Shown here piece by piece: positions 1 to 9,446 of a stretch of 64,000 bases of DNA. The notes beneath the pieces were generated by a model, which saw only the letters and a program-made list of their open reading frames with translations, had not been told where the DNA came from and did not search any database. A program made the position numbers and the translations under genes. The stretch is from Roseovarius sp. (GTDB lineage Bacteria > Pseudomonadota > Alphaproteobacteria > Rhodobacterales > Rhodobacteraceae): positions 62,001-126,000 of the forward strand of contig JARGOC010000006.1 in the NCBI GenBank assembly GCA_029212365.1, written 5' to 3'. Positions within the stretch are counted from its first letter, which is position 1. Every line of letters begins with the position of its first letter.

Positions 1-641
1 ACGGGGCCGTCAAATCCAGTCTCGCGCATCATCAGGGTGGCATCATGCGGGGCCCATGTGCTGTCGTCCGCCCCCAGATAAGCGCCCAGTTGCTTGCGCC
101 CCCAATCACTGGCCGATGGGTTCGATATCGGCGCAAAGGCCGAGACGGACCGGTAACGGCCGGAGAGGTTCATTGCCAAGGTCAACGCGCCGTGCCCGCC
201 CATGGAATGGCCGGTGATTGACTGGCGGTCTTCGTCCACCGCAAAATTGCCGGTGATCAACGCGGGCAGCTCTTCGGCCACATAATCCCACATCTGAAAA
301 TGCGGTGTCCAGGGATTTTGGGTGGCGTTCACATAAAACCCGGCCCCCTGTCCCAGATCATAAGCTTCATCATCTGCCACAGCTTCGCCGCGTGGGCTGG
401 TATCGGGAAACACCAGCGCGATGCCCTGCTCTGCCGCCCAGCCCTGTGCGCCGGCCTTGGACATGGCGTTTTCGTGGGTGCAGGTCAGCCCCGACAAATA
501 CCACAGTACCGGCACCGGGCCATCGCGGGCCTCTTCGGGCAGGAACAGGCCAAAGGTCATGTCACATGCACAGACCTTGGAGGCATGGGTGTAAACCCCC
601 TGCACACCGCCGAAACATGCGTTCTCTGATACGGTTTCCAT
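1..641 (-). CDS. fghA: S-formylglutathione hydrolase (5' part, runs off left edge)
   Basis: This is a cytoplasmic serine esterase that hydrolyses S-formylglutathione to formate and glutathione, the second step of glutathione-dependent formaldehyde detoxification. About 213 of the usual 275-280 residues are visible. The nucleophile elbow GHSMGGHGAL puts the catalytic Ser near residue 146, and the oxyanion region LWYLSGLTCT is at about 47-55. The Asp and His of the triad should lie beyond the window edge. The start is the ATG at 641, preceded by a good ribosome binding site (AGGGAGAGG). No partner alcohol dehydrogenase is visible; it may lie to the left. Confidence 0.93.
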   Translation of the reverse strand, partial: METVSENACFGGVQGVYTHASKVCACDMTFGLFLPEEARDGPVPVLWYLSGLTCTHENAMSKAGAQGWAAEQGIALVFPDTSPRGEAVADDEAYDLGQGAGFYVNATQNPWTPHFQMWDYVAEELPALITGNFAVDEDRQSITGHSMGGHGALTLAMNLSGRYRSVSAFAPISNPSASDWGRKQLGAYLGADDSTWAPHDATLMMRETGFDGP

Positions 642-836
642 GGGCCTCTCCCTTGTGAGTATTGTTTAGTTTCCAAAATGATGTATCAGCGCTTGCCTCT
701 GAACAAAACGTCAATTCGTGGCGATTGACTCTGCAAACGTGCCGGGACGGCTCCATTTACTTATCAAGGTATCGTCCCGATTTTGCCATGATTGCCCTGC
801 ATCAATTGGAGGGCCGCAACCAAAAGGCGAGTTTTC

Positions 837-2435
837 ATGCTGCTTTTCATCTGCGCCATTTTTCTCTGCATTGCCACATCCGTGGCGGCCTCTGACAAAT
901 CCGTCGACCACATCAACCGTGATGCTCTGCGCCAAGCCATCTACGATGGCCACGTCCACAAGGTCGAAGCCATTTACGACACGGCGCAGTCGCAATTTCT
1001 TGCGGGCGACATCACCGCCTCTGAAATGCGAGAGCTGTTTGAGATTTTTGTAATGTCGGACCCCAGAGTTAGCGCCTTTTCCTAGGCCTGGTTGCGAGAG
1101 TTCCCCAATTCGGCTTATGCCCACGCGGCGCAGGCCTGGGTGAAAAACACGACCGCTTGGAATATTCGCGGCGAGCTCGTTGTGAGCAAAACCTACCACC
1201 GCGCCCTACATGAGTTTTCAGACCTCATAAATATCGCGGTAAACCATGCGACGGTTGCTTATGAAACAAAACCCCGCTTTATCCCCGCCTCTGACGCGAT
1301 GATCTCTTTCGGCAACGGGTCAAGCAAGCGGGCTACATCCTTTGAAGTGCTGGATCAGGTGATGACTACCGATCCAAATATGGGAACGGTGTTACGTGCG
1401 TTGGCACTGTCCTTACGTGGCTGGGGCGGCACTTATGCACAAGCCGAAGACATGTGTAACTCCTATGCGCCGGGTCTTGAATATAGGTATGATCCGCTCA
1501 CACGGTGCCGCTTGGCAATTTGGCAAAGTTATTACCCCAAGGAGCTCTCTCAATGGGCCTATGAATTGCTGAGCGATACCAATATTCCGCATCTGGAAGA
1601 ATACCGGATGCGCGGGATCGTGAAACAATGGGGCTGGCGCGGGGAGCAAGACGCGGAATTTTCTTATGCGTATCTGACGCGTGACGATATTGTATGGAGC
1701 TATGCCGCCGAAGCATTTGATCTCAATATTCCGCACAAGTATGGCTACCCTCACATTTATGAGAGCCACCTTCACAAATCCATTGCGGTGAACCAGGAGC
1801 GGCTGAAAACAGATCCGTTTAACCCCGGCCTTATTGACCTTATCCGCAATAAAACCAGCCCCGGTTTGCGCATTAACTATACCGGAAGGCCACTTGCGAA
1901 AGAGATATCTCTTCTAACCCTTGAAGACGACAAAGAACTGGTGCGCCGTCAGTTGGTATCATCGCCCTATCAATCCAGTCATTGGTGGGCCATGACGGAT
2001 TTGATGTTGCGGGATGCGTCGCCAGAAGATCTTTTGAAAGCAGACCCTTATTTGATAAATGCAGTCGTTTACTCCAATCATGGCACCTCGCCAACCAAGC
2101 GTCTTATGCAGACAAAATTCAGCCAGTACGAGCTGGTTCAAAAGATGAAATCAGGAGAGACCACAGGCGACTGGAAGCAGATCACCTCGGATGTGGATGG
2201 TGATATATTGTGCCCATTTATCCGCGCGCGCCGTGTGTACGACAGCATTTGCCCCGCCACCGAAGGTAACGATGCGCCTGCGTGTAGCTATACAAAAGGC
2301 CGTCTGGCCAATCTTGAGCTTGCGATGCAGGATGCCAAGCTGCGCAATGTCTGCACAAAAGAACGCTTTGCGCCGGTGTCGCTGCTCTATTACGCGCCGG
2401 TTGATGCCGATGTCTCAGGTCAATCCGGCGGTTAA
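837..2435 (+). pseudogene. Secreted DUF4034-like protein, interrupted by in-frame amber stop
   Basis: Two consecutive open stretches are in the same frame. The first (837-1085) begins with a signal peptide (MLLFICAIFLCIATSVAAS) after an AAGGCGAG ribosome site and ends at TAG 1083-1085. The second continues without a frame change to 2435, beginning ALA-TRP-LEU-ARG straight after the stop. Together they would give about 530 residues. The stretch around the stop (AWLREFPNSAYAHAAQAW, then W-x2-RG) resembles DUF4034 proteins, in which this motif is continuous. One C-to-T change (CAG to TAG) would explain the break. Family assignment is from memory. Readthrough or a sequence error are alternatives to a true pseudogene. 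Confidence 0.6.
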
Positions 2436-2532
2436 ACGTTCCTCACGCCAGAAACGCTTGGATTGAAATAGCGCGACTTCAATGCTCAATCTGCGGCGGT
2501 GGGGCTAAGGACGCGGGTGATACTCAGCCGTG

Positions 2533-3471
2533 TTATAACCCTGCTAAGGGCCCAACCCAGCCGATGACCAGTGACACGCTAAACACGGCCACGAGTGTTG
2601 AAATCAGAATCGACGCCGACACCCGATGCGGGGCAACCCCATAATGCTGCGCCAAAATGTAGACGTTTCCCGCCACCGGCAATGCCGCCGCCGCAATCAT
2701 AACCGAGGCGGCATAGGGCTCTACCGGGAAGAACCACAATGCCGACAACGCCACACACAAGGGATGCAACACCAGTTTGCAAAAGCTCAGCCAGCCCGCC
2801 ACGAAAGGCCGCTCGGCTGACTTCCCCGCCAATGAGGCACCAATGGCAAACAACGCGCACGGCGTGGCCGCGCCACCAAGGATCGACAGGAAATCATTCA
2901 TCGGCTTAGGTATAGGAATCGTCAACGCCGACCAGACCAGCCCCAAAACGATGGACACGATCATCGGGTTTTTCAGCAGACCCACCCCAACAGTGCGCAA
3001 TATACCAAGGCTCATCCGGCCATCGCGTGATCCGGTCACAAGGATCACAACAAGTGAGCCAAAGACAATCAGATCCACCACCAACACCAGCATGATAGGT
3101 ACAATCGCGGCGTCCCCCATCAACATCACCAGCATCGGGATACCCAGGAAACCGACATTGCCAATGACAGCACATTGCGCCTCAATCGCGGCTTCCTCAA
3201 TGGACACACGCCGCGCCAGAGATACCATCGTGGCCAGCAGATAAACCACCCCGCTACCCCACAGATAGGCCGTGATAAACCGCCAGTCGATCACATCAGC
3301 CAGGCTTAGATTGGCCGAAAACCGGAACAGCATCGCCGACAGCGCAAAGTAGAACACGAATTTGGTCAGATAAGCCGTCGCCTCGGGGCTGAAAAATCCC
3401 GAGCGCGCGGCGCCAAAGCCCAGGCCGATAATCAGGAAGAACGGCAAAGTTTGAAAGAAAATGGCGAGCAT
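2533..3471 (-). CDS. AEC-family (auxin efflux carrier) transporter
   Basis: This 312-residue inner-membrane protein has about ten hydrophobic segments. It opens with a short TM helix containing LGFGAARSGFF, typical of the AEC family, and has the usual two-half arrangement with a small polar linker near the middle (TGSRDGRMS, about residues 145-155). AEC carriers export or take up small organic anions; the substrate cannot be read from sequence. It converges with the broken DUF4034-like gene and stands alone in its orientation. Length is normal for the family. Confidence 0.85.
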   Translation of the reverse strand: MLAIFFQTLPFFLIIGLGFGAARSGFFSPEATAYLTKFVFYFALSAMLFRFSANLSLADVIDWRFITAYLWGSGVVYLLATMVSLARRVSIEEAAIEAQCAVIGNVGFLGIPMLVMLMGDAAIVPIMLVLVVDLIVFGSLVVILVTGSRDGRMSLGILRTVGVGLLKNPMIVSIVLGLVWSALTIPIPKPMNDFLSILGGAATPCALFAIGASLAGKSAERPFVAGWLSFCKLVLHPLCVALSALWFFPVEPYAASVMIAAAALPVAGNVYILAQHYGVAPHRVSASILISTLVAVFSVSLVIGWVGPLAGL

Positions 3472-3655
3472 ACGCCCTTGGTAACAGAGAGTATTACAGC
3501 GTCAATCCGAATGCACAGATATGGAGGGCCAAACACTTGGTCCTGATGCGGTTTGGTTTCCGTCTTTTACGAGCAATGTTCGCCCTAAAGGATATAGAGA
3601 AGGACACCCAGATACACGGACGTGGTTCGCGGTGATGCACTAGTGGCGCTGGTTT

Positions 3656-4849
3656 TCACGCATTGGATGGATCCATCAGGGTGCGACAGGCGGCTGCAAT
3701 CACTGCCTCTTCGTTGGTGGGAAGGACAAGCACATCAACGGCGGAAGCCGCAGAGCTGATCTTGATTGCATTTGCGTCGTTCGCGCGGCTGTCCAGCTCA
3801 ACCCCCAACCATTGGAGGCGGTCGCAGATTGCGCGCCGGACGCGTGCGGAGTTTTCGCCAATTCCTGCGGTGAACACGATGGTCTCAAGTCCTCCGAGCG
3901 CTGGAACAAGACCCGCGAGCGTGCTGGCGGCGCGGTAAGTATAAAGGTCGATGGCTTCGTGTGCGCCCGGCGCATCACTGTCCTCCAGCACCTTCATGTT
4001 GTTGCTGATCCCGGATACGCCGAGAAGGCCGGATTGCTTGTAAAGCAGCGCCTCGATCTCTGCGGGCTCCATGCCCTTGGATTGCAACAGGTAGAGCACA
4101 ACGCCGGGGTCCAAGGCGCCGCACCTGCGCCCCATCATGAGGCCATCAAGGGCCGTGAACCCCATGCTTGTCGCAACGCTCTTGCGGTTTTGCATCGCAC
4201 ACATGCTGGCCCCATTACCAAGATGCGCAACAATGACCCGCCCATCGGCCGCTGTGCCAATCTGGTCGGGCAGCACACTGGCAATGTAATCGTAGGACAG
4301 GCCGTGAAATCCGTATCGGATGATCCCCTCCTCGCTCAAGGCGCGGGGCAGGGCGAACAAAGTCGCCATCCTGTCCTGCGTGCGATGAAACCCTGTGTCA
4401 AAGCAGGCGATTTGCGTCAACTCTGGCCGCCACTTTGCAACGGCGCGTATCGCCGCAAGATTGTGAGGCTGATGCAGCGGTGCCAGCGGCGCGAGAGCAT
4501 TGAGGTCTTGCAGGATCGCTTCGGTGATGCGGATGGGCTGAGAGAAGCGCGTGCCGCCATGCACAACCCGGTGGCCAACGACGCTGAGTGTCTGGCCGTC
4601 AAGCTGCCCCTCAAGCCATTCCAAAAGAAGGGCCATCACATCTTCGTGGCTGGATGAAGGGGCAAGCTTTTCAAGCTGACCCGAGGCCAAGGTCTGGCCT
4701 GCTCGGTCGTGGGCCGAAAAAACCGGGGCGCGCCCGATGCCTGCGATTTTGGCTGTCATGCGGGCTGTCCCATCGCGGCAGTCGGGGTGAAAAACCGCGA
4801 CTTTTACGCTTGAGGACCCTGCATTCAGCGTCAGAATGTCACCGGTCAT
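3656..4849 (-). CDS. ackA: Acetate/propionate kinase
   Basis: The 397-residue enzyme converts acetyl phosphate and ADP to acetate and ATP. Visible motifs are the N-terminal nucleotide/phosphate strand LNAGSSSVKVAVF (8-20), HRVVHGG (93-99), FDTGFH (150-155, with the catalytic Asp at about 151), GFHGLSY (180-186) and HLGNGAS (209-215). Its ATG overlaps the TGA of the upstream MaoC-Pta gene (ATGA, 4846-4849), so the two are probably translationally coupled. Together they form the Pta-Ack route for substrate-level ATP. It is the last gene of the phaC arm of the island. Confidence 0.95.
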   Translation of the reverse strand: MTGDILTLNAGSSSVKVAVFHPDCRDGTARMTAKIAGIGRAPVFSAHDRAGQTLASGQLEKLAPSSSHEDVMALLLEWLEGQLDGQTLSVVGHRVVHGGTRFSQPIRITEAILQDLNALAPLAPLHQPHNLAAIRAVAKWRPELTQIACFDTGFHRTQDRMATLFALPRALSEEGIIRYGFHGLSYDYIASVLPDQIGTAADGRVIVAHLGNGASMCAMQNRKSVATSMGFTALDGLMMGRRCGALDPGVVLYLLQSKGMEPAEIEALLYKQSGLLGVSGISNNMKVLEDSDAPGAHEAIDLYTYRAASTLAGLVPALGGLETIVFTAGIGENSARVRRAICDRLQWLGVELDSRANDANAIKISSAASAVDVLVLPTNEEAVIAAACRTLMDPSNA

Positions 4850-6243
4850 AGGGTGATCTCTTTTGCGTTTCGATGTACGAACAGCTGTGCCATTGCAGCA
4901 GAGGCGAGGCGGGACATCACGCCATCCGAGCGACTGGTCAGCACGATCGGTATGCGCGCGCCCAGAACGAGACCAGCAGAATCCGCACCGGCGAGATAGA
5001 TCAGTTGCTTTGCGATCATGTTGCCAGCCTCAAGATCCGGCACGATTAGGATGTCCGCATCTCCTGCCACGCCCGAGATGATGCCCTTGGTCTGCGCGGC
5101 TGACTTGGAGATGGCATTGTCAAAGGCCAGCGGACCATCCAGCACCCCACCCGAGATTTGCCCGCGTCCCGCCATCTTGCACAGCGCCGCCGCATCCACT
5201 GTGGATGGAATGCTTGGCGTGACGGTTTCCACCGCCGACAACAGCGCAACCTTGGGTAAGGCAATCCCGAGCGCGTGACCGAGGTCAATCGCATTCTGAA
5301 CAATGTCGCGTTTGTCCTCTAGGTCGGGGAAAATGTTGATGGCGGCGTCGCTGATCAGCAGCGGCTTTGGATAGGTCGGCACATCGAGGGCGAAGACATG
5401 GCTGATGCGGCGTTCCGTGCGCAGGCCGGTCTGCTTATCAATCACCGGCGCGAGCAGTTCGTCTGTATGGATTTTGCCCTTCATCAGCATTTTGACCTCG
5501 CCCGAGCGCGCGAGTGCCACCGCTTTTTCGGCGGCGGCGTGGCTATGGGGCACGTCGACGATTTTGACACCGTCCAGCGACAGGTCACTCTCTTTCGCAG
5601 CGGCTTCGATTTTTGCGCGCGGCCCGACAAGAACCGGGATGATGATGCCCCTCGATCCCGCCTCAAGCGCCCCTTGCAGCGAGAGCGCGTCGCAGGGGTG
5701 GACGATGGCCGTGGGCACGGCTGGAAGTGGGCTTGTCGCATCAATCAGGTCATGAAACCGCGCAGCGCGTTCGTGGAGGTGAACCTCCGGCAAAACAACG
5801 CGGGGGCGGCGCACCTTCTGGGTCGGGGCGATGACCAAAGCCTGCCCCTTGATCACGGCATCACCGCTTTGGTTCAGGCACAGGCAATCGAGTGTGACGT
5901 GATGATGTTCGGCTTCCTTGTCCACAACGGTAACCCGAACCGTGACGGTATCGCCCAGCCCGACGGCGCGCAGGAAGCTCATACTCTGGTTAAGATAGAT
6001 GGTTCCGGGGCCGGGCAACTCTGTTCCGAGGACGGCTGAGACCAACGCGCCACCCCACATACCATGGGCGATAACCTTATGGAAAACATCAGATTTGGCG
6101 AAGGCCTCGTCGACATGGGCGGGGTTCACGTCGCCGGACATGACCGCGAAGAGCTCGATATCCTGAGGTGTCAGCTTGCGTGTCAATTCGGCGCTGTCAC
6201 CGACCTGCAGCTCGTCGAAGGTCTTGTTTTCTATGAATTGCAT
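4846..6243 (-). CDS. pta: Bifunctional MaoC-type enoyl-CoA hydratase / phosphate acetyltransferase
   Basis: This two-domain protein has about 465 residues. The N-terminal hot-dog domain (about 1-150) carries the (R)-specific hydratase signature GDVNPAHVD, with Asp38 and His43 as likely catalytic residues. The C-terminal part (about 165-465) is a phosphotransacetylase of the Pta/Ptb type, forming acetyl (or butyryl) phosphate from the CoA ester. The frame is open 57 bases further upstream, but the ATG at 6243 gives the conserved start MQFIENKTF and avoids overlap with the preceding frame. The hydratase half could supply (R)-3-hydroxyacyl-CoA to the neighbouring PhaC; the Pta half feeds AckA. 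Confidence 0.88.
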   Translation of the reverse strand: MQFIENKTFDELQVGDSAELTRKLTPQDIELFAVMSGDVNPAHVDEAFAKSDVFHKVIAHGMWGGALVSAVLGTELPGPGTIYLNQSMSFLRAVGLGDTVTVRVTVVDKEAEHHHVTLDCLCLNQSGDAVIKGQALVIAPTQKVRRPRVVLPEVHLHERAARFHDLIDATSPLPAVPTAIVHPCDALSLQGALEAGSRGIIIPVLVGPRAKIEAAAKESDLSLDGVKIVDVPHSHAAAEKAVALARSGEVKMLMKGKIHTDELLAPVIDKQTGLRTERRISHVFALDVPTYPKPLLISDAAINIFPDLEDKRDIVQNAIDLGHALGIALPKVALLSAVETVTPSIPSTVDAAALCKMAGRGQISGGVLDGPLAFDNAISKSAAQTKGIISGVAGDADILIVPDLEAGNMIAKQLIYLAGADSAGLVLGARIPIVLTSRSDGVMSRLASAAMAQLFVHRNAKEITL

Positions 6244-6271
6244 GATGGGTGCCCCGTTTCTGCGAAAAGTA

Positions 6272-6646
6272 TCAAGACCCTGCCGCCTCGGGGTCAGCAT
6301 CGGATTTTTTGTCCTCGATTGCTTCGGCGATAATTTCTACGGCGCGAAACGCGTCACCAGCCGAGGCTTTGCCTTCGACATGCGCGGCCCCCTGGCCGTC
6401 AATCTTGAGATCTGCGTCGCCCCATGGATGCGTGTCGATTTCCAACTCTTCGCCATTGGCGGTGGAGGTGAAACGCTGTTCTGGTGCGCTTTTTTCCAGT
6501 TGGGTAGCTGAGGTTGCCTTGGCGTTGGTGACAGCAAGCTCTGCACCGGCTGCGCGGAAGACATGTGCACATCCCGCGGCAATCGAATGCTCATTGGCAA
6601 TGCCAACGACCAACCCGCGCTTGCCTTTCAGAAGGGCGTTCGGCAT
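6272..6646 (-). pseudogene. Truncated FabI-like enoyl reductase fused to an unrelated tail
   Basis: The first ~45 residues are clearly the N-terminus of an enoyl-[ACP] reductase of the FabI type, with the NAD-binding turn GKRGLVVGIANEHSIA and GAELAVT. The remaining ~80 residues (from about ATSATQLEK) do not resemble FabI and lack the Tyr-x6-Lys active site. The 124-residue product therefore cannot be an enoyl reductase. I recall a full-length fabI-like gene between phaC and the hydratase-Pta gene in related clusters, so an internal deletion joining fabI to another coding end is likely. The tail (acidic, ending AIEDKKSDADPEAAGS) is not recognised. It begins 6 bases after phaC ends, so it is presumably still transcribed. 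Confidence 0.55.
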
Positions 6647-6652
6647 CGGTCT

Positions 6653-8497
6653 TCACTCCTGAAATACGTAAGTACCGGGCGCATCGCAGAGCGGGGGATA
6701 GCCGTTGTCGGGCGCCCCAAGCGGCGGAGGCGATGTCGGCTCGCTCGACTGCTTGGCCAGCCAATCGGTCAGCGCAGGCCACCATGAGCCTTCCGTGGTG
6801 CTTGTTTCGGCCATCCACCGATCCGGGCCTGTGTAGGGCGCGTCTTTTTGCGTCAATGCGATCCGGTAATGCCGGTGTGGATGGCCCGGCTCAGACACGA
6901 TGCCCGCATTGTGCCCGCCGCTGGTCAGAACGAAGGTGACATCAGTGTCTGCCAGCAGGTTGAACTTGTAGACGGAATGCCACGGCGCGACGTGGTCCCG
7001 TTCAGTTCCGACCAGAAACACAGGCACACGAATATCGGACACCGTCACAGGGGCATCGCCCATCCGGTAACGCCCCTCGGCCAGATCGTTGTTCAGATAA
7101 AGCCTGCGCAGATATTCGGAGTGCATCCTATATGGCATGCGCGTCGCGTCCGAATTCCACGCCATCAGGTCGATCATCGGCGTGCGTTCTCCCATCAGAT
7201 AATCATGGATGATATAAGACCAAATCAGATCGTTGGACCGCAGGAGCTGAAACGTCCCCGCCATTTGGGTGGTATCCAGATAACCTTGATTCCACATCAT
7301 ATCTTCCAGGAAGGTGAGTTGGCTGTCGTTGATGAAAAGTTGCAACTCTCCGGCTTCTGTAAAATCCGTTTGCGCGGCCAATAGAGTGAGGGTCTTGAGC
7401 CGCTCGTCTTCATCGCGGGCCATGGCGGATGCTGCGATCGACAAGAGCGTGCCGCCGAGGCAGTAGCCAATAGCATGTACCTTTTCACTCGACGTGATGG
7501 CCTGAACCGCGTCCAATGCCTCCATCACCCCGACCGACAGATAATCATCCATACCCAGATCCCGGTCCTCGGCATCGGGGTTCATCCAGGAGACCATGAA
7601 CACGGTAAATCCCTGATCCGTAAGGAACCGGACCATTGAATTTGTCTCGCTCAGATCAAGGATGTAGTATTTCATGATCCAGGCGGGCACGATCAGGATC
7701 GGCTCGGGCCGCACTTTGACGGTTGTCGGGGCGTATTGGATCAACTCGATCAACCGATTGCGATAGACGACCTTGCCGGGCGTGGTGGCGAGGTTCTCGC
7801 CGACCGTGAAGGCTTCGGTGCCGACGGGTTTTTGGCCCGCATTCAGCCGTGTGGCGTCCTCGACAAAGTTCTCCCAGCCACGCACGAGGTTCCAGCCCCC
7901 GTCTTGAACTGTCTTTTGCAGCACATCCGGGTTGGTCAGGATGGAATTGGACGGAGAAAAGACATCAAGGATCTGGCGCGAGACGAACTCCATGACGTTT
8001 TCGTGCTGTTTGGTCATGCCTTCCACGCCGGTCGTGGCGTTGTGCCACCATTGCTGGTTCAGCAGGAAACTCTGGTGGATCAAGTTATAGGGCCATGCTT
8101 GCCATGCTTCGCTGCGGAACCGCCTGTCCTGTGGCAGCGGCTCGATACAGGTCTGTGGTGCATCCGGATGGGTGGCGCAAGTTGCCGCATAGCTGGCCAG
8201 TTTCCCCGTTTTCTTTGCAGCCTTCTCAATAAGTTGAAGTTGCTTGCCGGGGGCAGAAGCAAGGTGCAGGATCCAGTCCGAGTAGGCGGCAGTAAGCGCA
8301 ATGGGTGACAATCCTGCCGTAGATTTGGCGATAGCGGCCTTGAGCCCTTTGTCCAGAGCCTCTTCCATAGTTGAATGTGCATGAGGCAGTGGAGTGCTGG
8401 TAAATGCAGCATCGACTGGTTTTGGCACATATTGGGTTGCCTTGTAGGGCGCGGCTTTGGATGAAGATGGATCATGAAGGGGCGTGACGCTCGCCAT
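6653..8497 (-). CDS. phaC: Poly(R)-hydroxyalkanoate synthase, class I type
   Basis: The 614-residue enzyme polymerises (R)-3-hydroxyacyl-CoA into polyhydroxyalkanoate storage granules. The lipase-box-like GYCLGG places the catalytic Cys at about 346; the Asp of GTERDH (about 501) and His of SGGHNAG (about 529) complete the triad. The PhaC N-terminal domain is present. The ATG at 8497 is preceded by GGAAAGG. It is the first gene of the minus-strand operon phaC, fabI remnant, maoC-pta, ackA. A perfect FNR-type palindrome lies about 80 bases upstream. Whether it makes PHA under oxygen limitation is inference. Confidence 0.93.
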   Translation of the reverse strand: MASVTPLHDPSSSKAAPYKATQYVPKPVDAAFTSTPLPHAHSTMEEALDKGLKAAIAKSTAGLSPIALTAAYSDWILHLASAPGKQLQLIEKAAKKTGKLASYAATCATHPDAPQTCIEPLPQDRRFRSEAWQAWPYNLIHQSFLLNQQWWHNATTGVEGMTKQHENVMEFVSRQILDVFSPSNSILTNPDVLQKTVQDGGWNLVRGWENFVEDATRLNAGQKPVGTEAFTVGENLATTPGKVVYRNRLIELIQYAPTTVKVRPEPILIVPAWIMKYYILDLSETNSMVRFLTDQGFTVFMVSWMNPDAEDRDLGMDDYLSVGVMEALDAVQAITSSEKVHAIGYCLGGTLLSIAASAMARDEDERLKTLTLLAAQTDFTEAGELQLFINDSQLTFLEDMMWNQGYLDTTQMAGTFQLLRSNDLIWSYIIHDYLMGERTPMIDLMAWNSDATRMPYRMHSEYLRRLYLNNDLAEGRYRMGDAPVTVSDIRVPVFLVGTERDHVAPWHSVYKFNLLADTDVTFVLTSGGHNAGIVSEPGHPHRHYRIALTQKDAPYTGPDRWMAETSTTEGSWWPALTDWLAKQSSEPTSPPPLGAPDNGYPPLCDAPGTYVFQE

Positions 8498-8576
8498 CGG
8501 ATGGCCTTTCCAAGAATCCTGAGATGCGCGATCGGGTCGCGTTTGATTTCTTGCTAACGCTGTGTTGCTTTTGATG

Positions 8577-8592
8577 ATTGACGTTCGTCAAT
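8577..8592 (-). promoter_or_regulatory. FNR/FixK-type operator upstream of phaC operon
   Basis: On the minus strand this reads ATTGACGAACGTCAAT, a perfect inverted repeat with 7-base arms and a 2-base centre. It fits the general Crp/Fnr subfamily pattern TTGA-N6-TCAA. Its centre lies 87 bases before the phaC ATG, and a class II promoter with the site at about -41 would start transcription near 8543. The identical 16-mer occurs upstream of the arginine deiminase operon. The cognate regulator may be the Crp/Fnr protein encoded at 21.0-21.8 kb. Confidence 0.65.
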
Positions 8593-8675
8593 CGCCGACC
8601 AGTTACGAATGTCAGATGCCAATAGAATAGAACGTGTACGGATTTTTAAGCTCGGATCATCATGGGTGACAGACA

Positions 8676-8816
8676 ATGAAACGGGTCTGGTCGATCCTTG
8701 TAATCGCTGGCTTGGCCATGACCGGGGCGGGTGTTTATTGGTGGCCGCGATTCCATCGCGCCGACAATCCCCGACTATGTGATCCCGGCCACTGTAACCT
8801 TCGGTGCGCATTTTGA
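8676..8816 (+). CDS. Possible truncated membrane-anchor remnant (46 aa)
   Basis: A 46-residue frame starts MKRVWSILVIAGLAMTGAGV, a signal-anchor-like helix, followed by YWWPRFHRADNP. This resembles the N-terminus of an HlyD-type periplasmic adaptor, but the frame stops after a Cys-rich tail. It diverges from phaC, with the FNR-type site between them. No good ribosome site is visible (GGGTGA only). It could be the leftover start of a deleted efflux gene, a genuine small membrane protein or chance. Low confidence. Confidence 0.25.
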   Translation: MKRVWSILVIAGLAMTGAGVYWWPRFHRADNPRLCDPGHCNLRCAF

Positions 8817-8921
8817 CGGGGTGCATTGGGGCATCCACATTGCAAAATTTGACACACTGCAGTTGAATTCAACCTGCGTAATTCGATCAAATGTTGCTAC
8901 ACGGATAGCGTCACTTTGATT

Positions 8922-9181
8922 TTCGTGGTGTTTTTCAACAACCTCTGGTGGCGTTGTCACCGTCACGGTTAACACACTATCTTTCACATCAGCCTTCACA
9001 GCGTCAGCCTCACTCTGGAACGCACCAGGCATCCGCTCGATGTGATGAAGCCAACGACCGTCTTCGTCTTCCCGCTCGTCGGTTCCCGAAAGTCTAGCCC
9101 TGACGCCTCTCCAAGGTCTGCGACCGGCTGAAAAACCCGGCCTTTTCCATTGGCGTTGTGGTTGGACACCAAAGCACTCAA
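8922..9181 (-). pseudogene. Remnant of an Hsp20-family small heat-shock protein
   Basis: In one minus-strand frame (about 9083-8922) the translation contains REDEDGRWLHHIER and then VKADVKDSVLTVTVTTPPEV. These match the C-terminal half of the alpha-crystallin domain (the E-R-x-x-G-x-F turn and the G-V-L-T-V-T-V strand). The usual 'RSF-x-LP' segment between them is missing. The N-terminal part would lie in another frame (about 9181-9090, containing GRVFQPVADL). No intact start-to-stop frame covers the domain, so deletions and at least one frameshift have broken it. Hsp20 genes are frequent companions of anaerobic-survival clusters. Confidence 0.5.
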
Positions 9182-9269
9182 GATCGCTGATTGACCGCGG
9201 CATGTATCCCCGGACGCTTGTTCAAATCACCGAGCGTTGGTGAAACACGGTCGGTTGTCACGATCAAAA

Positions 9270-9434
9270 TCAATACCAGAGGTGACGTCCGGCGGCTTCG
9301 TTAGAGCAGGTGTTGATCGCTGTATCGAAACATCCTGAGACCAGTAAACCTGTCGTCAATGCCATGACTATGGCGCAAACCTTCTGCAAGGATTCCGCCC
9401 TTCGCGCCGTCTTTTGGCAACTATGCAAAGCCAT
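9270..9434 (-). CDS. Possible small lipoprotein (54 aa)
   Basis: From the ATG at 9434 the frame has a basic stretch (TARRAESLQK), a hydrophobic run VCAIVMALTTGLLVSGC with a lipobox ending LVSGC, and about 20 more residues with two further Cys. The features suit a secreted lipoprotein, but no ribosome site is obvious and the start lies only 13 bases from the FNR-type palindrome. It sits in the decayed spacer between the two arms of the island. A longer start at 9485 would run across the operator. Could be fortuitous. Confidence 0.25.
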   Translation of the reverse strand: MALHSCQKTARRAESLQKVCAIVMALTTGLLVSGCFDTAINTCSNEAAGRHLWY

Positions 9435-9446
9435 GCATGTTCGGTC

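Noticed and set aside
3472..3655. Intergenic stretch between the AEC gene and ackA
   Set aside because: Searched by eye for operators, hairpins and small genes; nothing convincing.
3812..4657. 281-codon plus-strand frame within ackA
   Set aside because: Antisense to ackA, which is fully conserved; no domain seen.
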